Source: Fontivita pretiosa
GTDB lineage: Bacteria > Planctomycetota > Phycisphaerae > Tepidisphaerales > Tepidisphaeraceae
Length of the DNA stretch: 64,000 nucleotides
Reading direction: 5' to 3'
Assembly (NCBI RefSeq): GCF_050410795.1
Contig: NZ_CP191258.1
Span: forward strand, 3,224,001-3,288,000
In this document: one piece after another, positions 41,776-50,790 of the stretch
Layout: every line of letters starts with the position of its first letter
How positions within the stretch are numbered: position 1 is the first letter of the stretch
Notes under the pieces: model-generated
What the model saw: only the letters and a program-made list of their open reading frames with translations
Database searches by the model: none
What the model was told of the DNA's origin: nothing
Made by a program: the position numbers and the translations under genes

Positions 41776-44706
41776 ATGGCAGACCGTGACACCACAACCA
41801 CCGCAACCGCGACATTGCCGCAGCCGAGCAGTTCCGCGACAGCGGCCGGCGGCGAGCAGAGCCGCAAGAGCTTCTATATCATCGACGGGCACGCCCAGAT
41901 CTATCGCGCCTACTTCGCCCCGTTCCGCAATCTGACCAGCCCGGACGGCGAGCCCACCAAGGCCACGTTCGTGTTCACGCAGATGCTGCTGAATCTGGTC
42001 CAGCAGCGAAAGCCGGATTATCTGGCGATGGTGATCGACGCCCCGGACGCTGGCGCCTTCCGCAAGCAGCTTTATCCCGACTACAAAGCCAACCGCAAGG
42101 AGACTCCTTCGGATTTCTTCCCGCAGGAGCAGAGAATCATCCGGATTGTCCGGGATGCGGGAGTGCCGATCTTCTGCAAGCCCGGCTGCGAGGCCGACGA
42201 CCTGATCGCCACGATTGCCCAGAAGCTGTGCGATCGGGGGTTCGATATTTATCTGGTTTCCAGGGACAAGGATCTGCGGCAGATCCTGGGCGAGCACATC
42301 TACATGTACGATCCGCAGGCGGATGAGGTGATCGACGCCGCCAAGCTCAGGCAGAAGCTGGGATACGGCCCGGAGCAGGCGGTGGAGGTGCAGACGCTGA
42401 CTGGCGATCCGACCGACAACGTGCCGGGGATCCCCGGGGTGGGGGAGAAGACCGCCGCCAGGCTCATCCAGCGCTACGGCAGCGTGGAGAACATCCTGGC
42501 GCATGTGGACGAGCTGACGCCGAAGCTGCGGGAAAGCTTCAAGAAGCATGCAGAGAATCTGAAGCTTTCGCGGCAACTGGTGACGTTGCGCAAGGATGTG
42601 GATTTTGATTTTGATCCGGAGCAGTGCGTGTTTCGGGGGCTGAATCTTCAGGCGATTCGCCCGCACCTGGAGGAGCTGGGTTTCCGCAACCTGCTGAAGC
42701 GGCTTTCGGGAGGGGCCGAGCCGGAAAAGACTCCCGACCCCTTTTCTAAGGGGTCGGGAGTCTTTTCCGATACGGCACAGGCCGCCCCGCCCGGCCAGCG
42801 GCCGTTCGCGGAAATGCTCTTCCCCGACGCCAACGCGCCCAACCGGCCGCTGGCGTCGGCCAGGCCCGATCTGCCCGAAGCTGAAACCTACCGCGACTGC
42901 ACCTACCTGCTGATCGACACCGAGCAGAAATTCGCCGATTTCGTCAACAGGCTCAGGCAGCAGAAGCGATTCGCCTTCGACACCGAGACCGATGCCCTTG
43001 GCGCCATGCAGTCGAACCTCATCGGCATGAGCTTCGCCTGGGAGAAAGGCTGCGGCTACTACGTCCCGGTCAGGGGCCCGGCCGGCTGCCAACACTTGTG
43101 CCGTGAACGCGTCCTGCGAGACCTCAAGCCAATCCTGGAAGACGAAAACATCAAGAAGGTCGGGCACAACCTCAAATACGACCTGACGGTAATGCGTCAG
43201 GCCGGAGTGCACGTGCGCGGCGTGGAGCTGGACACCATGATCGCCGCCTTCCTTCTTGATTCCTCGAGCGTGCAGTACGGGATCGACCGGCTGGCGATGG
43301 ATCTGCTGCACTTCCGCAAGATCGCCACCGAAGAACTCATCGGCAAAGGCAAGAACCAGATCAGCATGGGCCAGGTGGACCTGGAGCGTGTGGCCATCTA
43401 TGCCGCCGAGGACGCCGACATCGCCATGCGACTGGCCGAGAAGCTCGGCAAGCAGCTTGACGCCAACCCGGCCCTGCGAAAGCTCAATGACGAGGTCGAA
43501 GTCCCGCTGATCGAAGTGCTGGTCGAGATGGAGACCAACGGCATCGCGATCGACCCGCAGATCCTCAAGCAGCAGTCGGAGGCGATGGCCGAAAAAATCG
43601 AGCAACTGCGGAGGCAGATTTTCGCCGCCGCGGGCAATATCGAGTTCAACCCGGATTCGCCCAAACAACTGGCCGACGTGCTGTTCAACAAGCTCGGCTT
43701 GAAGGTGGTGAAGCGAACCAAGACCGGCCCCAGCACCGACATCGAAGTGCTCGACAAGCTCGCCGGGGTGCATCCGGTCCCCAAGCTCATCCTCGAGTAT
43801 CGCTCGCTGATGAAGTTGAAGAACACGTATCTGGACAATCTCCCGCAATACGTGAACCCGAAGACCGGCCGCATCCACGCCAGCTTCAGCCAGATCGGCG
43901 CCGCGACCGGCCGACTGAGCTGTAGCGAGCCGAACCTCCAGAACATCCCGATCCGTACCGACGAGGGCCGGCGAATTCGCAGCGCGTTTGTGCCCGGCGA
44001 CCGCGAGCACAACGTGCTGCTGACCGCCGACTACAGCCAGATCGAGCTTCGCTTTCTGGCGCACTTCACCGAAGAGCCGGCGTTGATCGAGGCCTTTGAA
44101 AAGGACCAGGACATTCACCGCGCTGTCGCCGCCGAGGTGTTCGGCGTGCCGCCGGATCAGGTCACACGCGAGCAGCGTGCTCAGGCGAAGATCATCAACT
44201 TCGGGATCATCTATGGCGTCAGCGCCTACGGGCTGGCCAGGCGGATCGAAGGCATGAGCACGCAGGCCGCCGCCGAGCTGATCGCAGCCTATCACAAGCG
44301 TTTCCCCCGGATCCGCCAGTTCCTGGAACAGTGCGTGACCGAGGCGCGGACCAGTGGGTACGTGCAGACGATCCTCGGCCGCCGAAGGAACATCCCCGAC
44401 ATCAACGCCAACATCGGCTCGCTTCGCAGCGCCGCCGAGCGCATGGCCATCAACAGCGTGGTGCAGGGTTCGGCCGCCGACCTGATCAAGATCGCCATGA
44501 ACCGCGTGTATCGTCGGCTCAAGCGGGAAAACCGCCCCAGCCGGATGCTGCTTCAGGTGCATGACGAGCTGGTCTTCGAGACTCCTGCCGATCAGGTCGA
44601 GTCCGATGCCCAGGCGATTCGCCAGGAGATGTGCGACGCCATGAAGCTGCGCGTGCCGCTGAAGGTGGACATCGGCTGGGCCAGGAACTGGCAGGAAGTC
44701 AAGTAA
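41776..44706 (+). CDS. polA: DNA polymerase I
   Basis: PolA does nick translation and Okazaki-fragment and repair synthesis. Its 976 residues hold, in order: a 5' nuclease domain (about 34-310, with DPTDNVPGIPGVGEKTAARL as helix-hairpin-helix), a linker, a 3'-5' exonuclease (about 380-590) and a polymerase domain. The exonuclease keeps its three motifs: FDTETD, GHNLKYDL and YAAEDADIAM. The polymerase motifs are ADYSQIELR (motif A), KIINFGIIYGVSAYGL (motif B) and LLQVHDELVFE (motif C), so proofreading and polymerase activity should both be intact. The linker at about 316-331 is encoded by a perfect palindrome (listed separately) and reads EKTPDPFSKGSGVFS. It stands alone, with a near-leaderless start. 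Confidence 0.97.
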   Translation: MADRDTTTTATATLPQPSSSATAAGGEQSRKSFYIIDGHAQIYRAYFAPFRNLTSPDGEPTKATFVFTQMLLNLVQQRKPDYLAMVIDAPDAGAFRKQLYPDYKANRKETPSDFFPQEQRIIRIVRDAGVPIFCKPGCEADDLIATIAQKLCDRGFDIYLVSRDKDLRQILGEHIYMYDPQADEVIDAAKLRQKLGYGPEQAVEVQTLTGDPTDNVPGIPGVGEKTAARLIQRYGSVENILAHVDELTPKLRESFKKHAENLKLSRQLVTLRKDVDFDFDPEQCVFRGLNLQAIRPHLEELGFRNLLKRLSGGAEPEKTPDPFSKGSGVFSDTAQAAPPGQRPFAEMLFPDANAPNRPLASARPDLPEAETYRDCTYLLIDTEQKFADFVNRLRQQKRFAFDTETDALGAMQSNLIGMSFAWEKGCGYYVPVRGPAGCQHLCRERVLRDLKPILEDENIKKVGHNLKYDLTVMRQAGVHVRGVELDTMIAAFLLDSSSVQYGIDRLAMDLLHFRKIATEELIGKGKNQISMGQVDLERVAIYAAEDADIAMRLAEKLGKQLDANPALRKLNDEVEVPLIEVLVEMETNGIAIDPQILKQQSEAMAEKIEQLRRQIFAAAGNIEFNPDSPKQLADVLFNKLGLKVVKRTKTGPSTDIEVLDKLAGVHPVPKLILEYRSLMKLKNTYLDNLPQYVNPKTGRIHASFSQIGAATGRLSCSEPNLQNIPIRTDEGRRIRSAFVPGDREHNVLLTADYSQIELRFLAHFTEEPALIEAFEKDQDIHRAVAAEVFGVPPDQVTREQRAQAKIINFGIIYGVSAYGLARRIEGMSTQAAAELIAAYHKRFPRIRQFLEQCVTEARTSGYVQTILGRRRNIPDINANIGSLRSAAERMAINSVVQGSAADLIKIAMNRVYRRLKRENRPSRMLLQVHDELVFETPADQVESDAQAIRQEMCDAMKLRVPLKVDIGWARNWQEVK
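42722..42769. repeat. Perfect palindromic element inserted in frame in polA
   Basis: The arms 42722-42743 and 42748-42769 are 22-bp perfect inverted complements with the 4-nt loop TTCT. The top arm begins CGGAAAAGACTCCCGACC. The 48 bases keep the polA frame and add about 16 residues in the interdomain linker between the 5' nuclease and exonuclease domains, where extra residues are tolerated. Confidence 0.95.
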
Positions 44707-44741
44707 TCCGACGTATACAGGCCCACGCGGTCCACGCCGCC

Positions 44742-45536
44742 TCATTCCGCGGAAGCTGTTCGATCCCTGGCGAGGTTCAGCTTGTTGATCAGCTCCGTGG
44801 CCAGATCTTCGGCCAGTCGGTCGCGCAGTCGCTGGGCGGTCTTGAGCCGGGCGGCATCGTCGGTGAAGGCGGCGGCGAGCCGCGTGTCCTGCGACTGCGC
44901 CGTCACCAGCTCGATCACCTGACGGGTCTTCAGATCCACCAGCGCGCCGGTGGCCTTGGCCTCGGCACGCACCTCCCGCGAGGGTACGAAAAACCCGCCG
45001 ACGATCGTCAGGTTCAGCACGCTCAAGCCGTTGCGCAGCGTCGCCTGGTCGATGTTCCCGCCGAAGATGAACAGATAGTCATCTCCCAGCTTTTCGGCGG
45101 TGCGGCAGAGCATCTCGATCTGAGCCCGCGCCTCGGCCTGCGGGTCTTTGCCCGGTTCGCGCGGGGCGTAATAGCCCGGCCCACCGGCCGCGGCGGCGGG
45201 CAGGATGTCCAGACGATCAAACAGTTCGGGCCTTTCCCGCAGCCGCTTGACAAACGCCTGCGGCGCGGCGACTTCCCCGACCTGCGCCACGGCCAGGCGG
45301 ATCGGCGGACGCAGGGGCGCCGGTCGCGCCGCCGTCGTCGCGGCAGGCTCGCCGGCGACCGGCGCCGTCGCCGGTTCCGGGACACTCAGCGCCAGGATGT
45401 AGTTCGAGACGTTGTGTGCCCCGCCTTCGCGGATCGACAGCCCGCTGGATTCACACCCGGCCAGGATCAGCCCCGCCGCCAGCATCGTCGATGTGGCGCG
45501 AAACATGCGGGGAGCAAAAGAAGAGATACGGGTCAT
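44742..45536 (-). CDS. Predicted lipoprotein of unknown function
   Basis: This 264-residue protein has a signal peptide with a lipobox LILAGC at about 22-27. A flexible Ala/Pro-rich linker (SVPEPATAPVAGEPAATTAA) is followed by a domain with IRLAVAQVGEVAAPQAFVKRL, DYLFIFGGNIDQATLRNGLS and VDLKTRQVIELVTAQSQDTR. This alternation resembles DUF4136/GNA1162-like or LPP20-type exported proteins, with a strand then ALVDLKTRQVI, but I cannot assign it. GGAGG lies 7 bases before the ATG at 45536; a longer frame from 45593 would cross the palindrome upstream and is rejected. It is convergent with polA, 35 bp away. Confidence 0.78.
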   Translation of the reverse strand: MTRISSFAPRMFRATSTMLAAGLILAGCESSGLSIREGGAHNVSNYILALSVPEPATAPVAGEPAATTAARPAPLRPPIRLAVAQVGEVAAPQAFVKRLRERPELFDRLDILPAAAAGGPGYYAPREPGKDPQAEARAQIEMLCRTAEKLGDDYLFIFGGNIDQATLRNGLSVLNLTIVGGFFVPSREVRAEAKATGALVDLKTRQVIELVTAQSQDTRLAAAFTDDAARLKTAQRLRDRLAEDLATELINKLNLARDRTASAE

Positions 45537-45548
45537 GGCGGACCTCCA

Positions 45549-45566
45549 TTTGTTAGTACTAACAAA
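45549..45566. promoter_or_regulatory. Perfect 18-bp palindrome, candidate operator of the lipoprotein gene
   Basis: TTTGTTAGTACTAACAAA, uninterrupted and perfectly symmetric, 12 bp upstream of the lipoprotein start codon and just before its GGAGG. The AT-rich palindrome stands out in a GC-rich context. Such sites typically bind homodimeric repressors. Confidence 0.6.
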
Positions 45567-45635
45567 CTTACTTCCGCCGCTCCCGCCTGTCAATGGTTTT
45601 CTTTGATCAGCCAGGCCGCGCTGGCGGCCGGACGC

Positions 45636-47027
45636 TCACAGAAGGAAGAGCTTGGCCAGCCCGAGCAGGGCCAGAAAGCCGACGACGTCGGTGATGGTGG
45701 TGGCGAAGATGGTGGCGCTTTGGGCCGGGTCGAAGCCCAGGTGCTTGAGGATGAACGGGATCGCCGCTCCGCTCACGCACGCCAGCGTGTGGTTGATGAT
45801 CAGCGCCGCGCAGACCACGCCGCCCAAGGCCAGGGTTTTGCCGACCCCTTCGCTGATGTGGAAGATGACGGCGATGGCCATGGTGATCAGCCCGATGACC
45901 ACGCCGGTGGTAATGCCGACCAGGGTTTGTGAGATCAACACATGTCGCATCAGGGCGCGATCGACGCGACCGACCGCCAGTCCGCGCACCGTCACCGCCA
46001 TCGCCTGTGCCGAGGCGTTGCCGCCCATGCCGGCGACGATGGGCATGTAGGCGGCGAGGATGGCGAGCTTGGCGATGGTGTCCTCGAACATCGCGACCAC
46101 CGCTGCGGCAAGGAACGCCGTCGCCAGGTTCACGATCAGCCACCAGACCCGCTTCTTGAAGCTGAATTGCCAGGAGCTGGTCAGTCGTTCCTCGGCGCCG
46201 GCGCCGAACATCCGCTGCACGTCTTCGGTGGCCTCTTCCTGGAGCACATCCACCACGTCGTCCAGCGTGATCAGCCCGATCAGCTTGTTCTGCTCATCCA
46301 CGACGGGCAGCGCCAGGTAGCCGTATTTTCGCATGAGCTGCGCGACCTGCTCCTGGTCCATGGTGGCCGGGACCGAGCGGACGTTGGTGATCATGATGTC
46401 GCGCAGGCGTTTGTTGGGATCCGAGAGGATCAGGTCGCGCATCGACAGCACGCCCACCAGGTGCCGGCGGCTGTCGATCACGTAGACGTAATACATCTGC
46501 TCCAGTTCCTGGTTGAGTTTGCGGAGCAGCGTGATCGCGTCGTCCACGGTGATGTATTCGTAAAGGGCGGTGACCTGGGTGGTCATGATCCCGCCGGCGG
46601 TATCGGGGAGGTACTGTTCGAGCCGGCGGGTTTCGTCAGCGTGCTCGGCGTCCATCTCGCTGACGAGCTGGTCGTGCAGGGGTCGCTCCACGCGCTCCAG
46701 CACGTCCACGCGGTCGTCGGGATCCATGTGCTGGAGCACCAGCGACGCCTCGGGCGCTTCCATGTCGCGGATGACCGTGGCGGCGCGGTCGGTGTCCATC
46801 TTGGCCAGGATGTGGGCGGCGGTTTCCGGGTCGAGATACTCGGCCACATCCGCCGCCTGTGGCGGGGGAAGCTCCGCCATCACCGCCGCCGCATCGGCGG
46901 GGGGGATCTCCTCGATTTTGCTGGCCAGTTGTTCGGACTGATCCGCCGGCGCGGACTGCGGGCGCTGCGCCTGCTCGCGTTCTTCGGCGCTGTCCAGGGT
47001 CTGGGTTTGGCTCACTCGGTCGGCCAT
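45636..47027 (-). CDS. mgtE: Magnesium transporter MgtE
   Basis: MgtE is a dimeric Mg2+ channel whose cytoplasmic part senses Mg2+ and gates the pore. The 463-residue protein has a helical N domain (about 35-145, with AAHILAKMDTDRAATVIRDM), two CBS domains (about 150-275, with YVYVIDSRRHLVGVLSMRDL and LPVVDEQNKLIGLITLDDV), a connecting helix, and five C-terminal membrane segments. The pore helix contains PIVAGMGGNASAQAMAVTVR, the PxxxGxxGNxxxQ motif of this family. The N-terminus is preceded by a 25-residue polar extension. There is no neighbouring ion gene. Confidence 0.95.
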   Translation of the reverse strand: MADRVSQTQTLDSAEEREQAQRPQSAPADQSEQLASKIEEIPPADAAAVMAELPPPQAADVAEYLDPETAAHILAKMDTDRAATVIRDMEAPEASLVLQHMDPDDRVDVLERVERPLHDQLVSEMDAEHADETRRLEQYLPDTAGGIMTTQVTALYEYITVDDAITLLRKLNQELEQMYYVYVIDSRRHLVGVLSMRDLILSDPNKRLRDIMITNVRSVPATMDQEQVAQLMRKYGYLALPVVDEQNKLIGLITLDDVVDVLQEEATEDVQRMFGAGAEERLTSSWQFSFKKRVWWLIVNLATAFLAAAVVAMFEDTIAKLAILAAYMPIVAGMGGNASAQAMAVTVRGLAVGRVDRALMRHVLISQTLVGITTGVVIGLITMAIAVIFHISEGVGKTLALGGVVCAALIINHTLACVSGAAIPFILKHLGFDPAQSATIFATTITDVVGFLALLGLAKLFLL

Positions 47028-47164
47028 GGGTTGTCCATCAGTGTTACGATGCTCAATCTGCGCCCTGATCCAAGGCGCGCCGCCTGCTTGTGATCAAGCG
47101 TAGGGAATCACGCCGGCAAGTCCAGATGGGAAGACCTTCGTGTGTCAGCTTCGTCGCCCGCTAC

Positions 47165-47725
47165 TCAATCCAGCGCCGCGTACCAGAACAGCGTGGCCGA
47201 TTCCTTGACCATGTCGTGGTTGCTGTGCCGGTGGGTGTCGATTCCGGCGATTTCGAAAGCCAGCTTCTGGAGCAAACGGTTGGCTGGCAGGTTGTTGGTT
47301 CGCGTCTCGGCGGAAACGGCGCGCAGCTCGTGCTCGCGGGCGTATTGGATGATCTGATAGATCAGCACGGTGGCGATGCCCTGACGTCGATAATCGTAAT
47401 CCACGCGCAGATCGGTCAGGTGCACCGTTCGCAGCTCCGGACGCACTTGTGCCACCGCCAGGGCCACCGGAGCCTGCTCATGCTCGGCGACCAGGGCGAG
47501 TCCTTCCTCGGCGCCGCTGATGATCTGTTTGAGCGCGAACCTGCACTCATCGTTGATGGGGTTGCGCTCGATCAGTTTCTGGCGCAGCGGGCGCAACTCC
47601 AGCCGCCAGCTCACCGAAAGCCCCTCTCCGCTGCGATCCAGATGCAGGTACTCCGACGACTCGACGGTGCCATCGATGTCGGCCAGTCGCTCCAGATCTG
47701 CGGCTGTGGCGGGACGGATGTGCAT
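47165..47725 (-). CDS. GNAT family N-acetyltransferase
   Basis: This 186-residue protein begins MHIRPATAADLERLADIDG, the usual GNAT first strand-helix. It continues through a central beta region and the acetyl-CoA loop LRVDYDYRRQGIATVLI (R-R-x-G-x-A), then a helix followed by AVSAETRTNNLPANRLLQKL and a C-terminal strand. The acceptor is unknown. The open frame reaches 47926, but the homology starts at the ATG at 47725 and the extension is basic and low-complexity. The gene is alone on the minus strand between mgtE and the divergent autotransporter gene. Confidence 0.85.
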   Translation of the reverse strand: MHIRPATAADLERLADIDGTVESSEYLHLDRSGEGLSVSWRLELRPLRQKLIERNPINDECRFALKQIISGAEEGLALVAEHEQAPVALAVAQVRPELRTVHLTDLRVDYDYRRQGIATVLIYQIIQYAREHELRAVSAETRTNNLPANRLLQKLAFEIAGIDTHRHSNHDMVKESATLFWYAALD

Positions 47726-47900
47726 CAGTACATCATAGGAAACCAGGCACCGGCGGGCCAGAATCCGCGTTTTGGACTGACCATCGGTCCGGGCTGTTGG
47801 GAGCGAAGCGGATACGCGAATTTGCCAACGTGAGCATCCACGGCTTTTTCGCTTTACCCCACCGGGCGCAGCGGCTATAAATCGCCGCTTCTCACGGACG

Positions 47901-47950
47901 TTTTTCAGCCCCCCAGCGGCCGGCACACCCCAGGGCCGCCGGTTGAAAAA
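47901..47950 (+). other. Structured leader hairpin upstream of the autotransporter-repeat gene
   Basis: TTTTTCAGCC (47901-47910) pairs with GGTTGAAAAA (47941-47950). A second stem, GCGGCC (47916-47921) with GGCCGC (47934-47939), nests inside. It sits 72 bp before the start codon and is not followed by a U-run, so it is a leader structure rather than a terminator. No known riboswitch was matched. Confidence 0.45.
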
Positions 47951-48022
47951 GCAACACTCGTGGCCAGGGAACAGGCTGCCTCAGGGAACCCACCCCGTCG
48001 CACGCCTTAGAAGGAAAATCAA

Positions 48023-50737
48023 ATGAAAAGGCGATCCAGGTGGATGGTGATGGTTGGCACGATCCTCAGCAGCGGTGGACCGTTCGCCTACACACAGGTG
48101 TCAATAGGTCCCGGACTTCTCGTGACGGAAAACTTCGATTCGCTTGGGTCGGCGCAGACGGCTACGCTCCCTTCCGGCTGGCGATTTGGATCATCGACCG
48201 ATTTCTCAACTGGGTTCTCGCTTCAGACGACGCAATCGGCCGGTACAACCGGGACAGGATCGATCACAAGCACGTCCGCCGGCGGGTACTACAACTGGGG
48301 CACTGGAACCAACGCCACCGCTACCGACCGGGCCGTCGGGTTTCTGACCTCCAGCAGTTTCACAAGTCCCCGGCATCTGTTCGCTCAATTGTCGAACAAC
48401 ACCGGATCGACCATCACTTCGCTGAGCATCGCATTCGACCTGGAAAAGTATCGCCAGGGCACGCGCGCCGTCGATATCACCTTCTTCTCGGGAACCGACG
48501 GGTTGAACTGGACGCCCATAGCCGCCGGCAACCACAGCTATCCCGCCGATTCGGTCAATACCGTCGTCGTCAACGGTCCCTCCGTCGTGTCCAAAAGCGG
48601 CATTGTCGTTTCAGGACTGTCCATCGCACCCGGTGGCAGCTACTACCTTCGCTGGACATATACAGGTGTTGGGGGAAGTACCAATGGGCAGGGACTGGGT
48701 GTTGATAACTTTTCACTCACGGCAACCGTCCTGATCCCGCCTCAAACTCGAACCTGGGATGGCGGCGGGGCGAGCGACGACTTTGGCGATGCAGCAAACT
48801 GGGATAGCGGCCCGCCGGCGACAGGTGACGCCATCGTCTTTGCCGGCGCGATCCGGACAACTCCGAACATGGAGGCCAACTACAGCCTCAACTCAGTCAG
48901 GTTTGCATCTGGAGCTTCGACGTTCAGTGTTGGACTTGGTGCCAACACATTGACTCTCACCGGCACGGGCGGCATCACCAACCAGAGCGACAACGTTCAG
49001 ACGATCACGGGCGGCACAATCGAAGTGGACGTGGCACAAACCTGGAGCACCACGGGCAGCGGCGGAATGATCGTCGCGTCAGCAGTCGATCTCAACAGCA
49101 ACACGCTGACGGTCACGCCGGCCGCATCGACCGTGATCACCCTCAGCGGGAAGATCAGCGGAGCGAGCGCGGGAATCACCAAAACCGGCCCGGGCGAACT
49201 GGTCCTGGGGCATTCCGGCAACGACTACAGCGGCAACACCACCATCACCGCCGGGACACTGACGATCAGCGCTGACGGCAACCTGGGCGATGCGGCAAAC
49301 GACGTGCAGTTGAACGGCGGGGCGCTGCGCAGCACCGCCGACGTGACGCTGGGGGCCGGGCGGACCATCTCCGGCTCGGGGTTTCTCGATGCGGTGGCCA
49401 ACACCACGATGAGCATCGCCGGTCCGCTGGCTGGCGGATCGCTCAACCTCAGCGGCGACGGCACCGTCGCGATGACCAGCGCCTCCATCAGCGTCGCCAC
49501 GCTGCTGTTCAGCAACGACGGCACGCTGGTGCTGTCGGCGGGCGATTTGGGCAACAGCGGCGGCACCGTCGCGCTGGTCAGCACCATCACCGCCGCAACC
49601 GCCCGCATCACCGGCAGCGGCGCGGTGAACCTCGGCAACGGCGGGGCCATCTCCGTCCAGACCGGCGGGACGCTTCAGATCGACCATCTCAAGTCCGGCA
49701 ACAGTTTTAACACCAAGACCGGCGGCGGAACGCTGCTGCTCAGCGGCGACAACCCGAACCTGCGATCGCTTCGCCTGGGACTGGCCGGAACATCCCCCGC
49801 CGACGGCGGGACCATCTCCATTTCCACCAACGGCGCACTGGGCAGCGGCTCGTTCCTGTTCAACAACGGCGCCCTGCACGCCTCGGCGCCGGTTGTGCTC
49901 GCCAACGATGTCTCAATCGGCGGCGGGCAGCTTGGCGGCGGGGCGGTCTTCGACGGCTCGATCGAAATCACCGGAGGTATCTCGCTGTTCCGACCCGCGG
50001 GCACCACCCTTCAGCACAAGATCACCCTCACCCCCGGATCGCAGGTGACGTTCACGGGTCCGCTGGGCCTGGCCACCGGCAGCGGCACTTCCACCGGCCT
50101 GAGCGTTCTGGGCGCAGGAGAGCTGATCCTGGCGGCCGGCTCCAATCCGATCACGCAGACCATCACCATCGACGGGCCGACGCTGGTGCTCAATGGCACG
50201 CTGGACACGGCCAGTGTGGTGGTTGCCGCCGCAGGACGTCTCGGCGGCACCGGCACCGCCAACGGCAGCGTGCTGGTGCAGGGCACCATTTCGCCGGGCA
50301 CAAGCGTGGGGCAACTGACCAGCGGCGCCCAGACCTGGGACGCCGGCGGAACGTATCTCTTTGAGATGTCTGACGCGACCGGCGGCGCGGGCACCGGGTG
50401 GGATCATCTTCAGGTCTCGGCGCTCAGCGTTATTGCCACCACCGGCAACAGGTTCACGATCAAGCTCTCGGCGCTGAGTCCGCCGGCCAACTTTGATTCG
50501 TCCCAGCCCGGCCAGTGGGTGATCCTGACCGCCAGCGGAGGTATTAACCCCTTCGACCTGATGACCCTCATGATCGACAAGACGGACTTTGCAGGAGATG
50601 ATGACGAAGGTGCATGGTGGCTGTCGGCGTCAAGCACGCAGCTTCGACTGCACTATGTTCCCGAGCCGGCGGCGGGCGGGGTGATTCTGCTGGCGGGGAT
50701 AATGATGAGCCGTCTGCCGCGCCGCCGACGCGATTGA
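48023..50737 (+). CDS. Autotransporter-associated beta-strand repeat protein with PEP-CTERM sorting signal
   Basis: This exported 904-residue protein has a signal-type N-terminus (MKRRSRWMVMVGTILSSGGP). An N-terminal region follows with a carbohydrate-binding-like jelly-roll look (VTENFDSLGSAQTATLPSGW to about 240). Then TRTWDGGGASDDFGDAANWD opens a long run of beta-helix/autotransporter-associated repeats such as KTGPGELVLGHSGNDYSGNT. The C-terminus is YVPEPAAGGVILLAGIMMSR followed by LPRRRRD. This is a PEP-CTERM signal: V-P-E-P motif, hydrophobic helix, arginine cluster. Such signals are processed by exosortase, so the protein is expected on or beyond the cell surface. The repeats suggest an adhesin or matrix role. 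No exosortase gene is in the window. Confidence 0.9.
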   Translation: MKRRSRWMVMVGTILSSGGPFAYTQVSIGPGLLVTENFDSLGSAQTATLPSGWRFGSSTDFSTGFSLQTTQSAGTTGTGSITSTSAGGYYNWGTGTNATATDRAVGFLTSSSFTSPRHLFAQLSNNTGSTITSLSIAFDLEKYRQGTRAVDITFFSGTDGLNWTPIAAGNHSYPADSVNTVVVNGPSVVSKSGIVVSGLSIAPGGSYYLRWTYTGVGGSTNGQGLGVDNFSLTATVLIPPQTRTWDGGGASDDFGDAANWDSGPPATGDAIVFAGAIRTTPNMEANYSLNSVRFASGASTFSVGLGANTLTLTGTGGITNQSDNVQTITGGTIEVDVAQTWSTTGSGGMIVASAVDLNSNTLTVTPAASTVITLSGKISGASAGITKTGPGELVLGHSGNDYSGNTTITAGTLTISADGNLGDAANDVQLNGGALRSTADVTLGAGRTISGSGFLDAVANTTMSIAGPLAGGSLNLSGDGTVAMTSASISVATLLFSNDGTLVLSAGDLGNSGGTVALVSTITAATARITGSGAVNLGNGGAISVQTGGTLQIDHLKSGNSFNTKTGGGTLLLSGDNPNLRSLRLGLAGTSPADGGTISISTNGALGSGSFLFNNGALHASAPVVLANDVSIGGGQLGGGAVFDGSIEITGGISLFRPAGTTLQHKITLTPGSQVTFTGPLGLATGSGTSTGLSVLGAGELILAAGSNPITQTITIDGPTLVLNGTLDTASVVVAAAGRLGGTGTANGSVLVQGTISPGTSVGQLTSGAQTWDAGGTYLFEMSDATGGAGTGWDHLQVSALSVIATTGNRFTIKLSALSPPANFDSSQPGQWVILTASGGINPFDLMTLMIDKTDFAGDDDEGAWWLSASSTQLRLHYVPEPAAGGVILLAGIMMSRLPRRRRD

Positions 50738-50763
50738 ATCGATACCTGCCGCCGCCGGAGAAT

Positions 50764-50784
50764 TGCGCGCGGTGGTAGCGCGCA
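50764..50784. repeat. 7-bp hairpin just upstream of glpK
   Basis: TGCGCGC-GGTGGTA-GCGCGCA, 6 bases before the glpK ATG. The stem could cover the ribosome site and modulate translation. No Shine-Dalgarno is seen outside it. Confidence 0.4.
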
Positions 50785-50790
50785 TCGTCC

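Noticed and set aside
41767..44745. 992-residue minus-strand open frame
   Set aside because: It is the antisense of polA, created by GC-rich codon bias; the product is a Val/Asp/His-rich run with no domain.
47926..48022. Known riboswitch in the leader of the autotransporter-repeat gene
   Set aside because: I compared it with cyclic-di-GMP and cobalamin patterns from memory; the key conserved boxes are absent.
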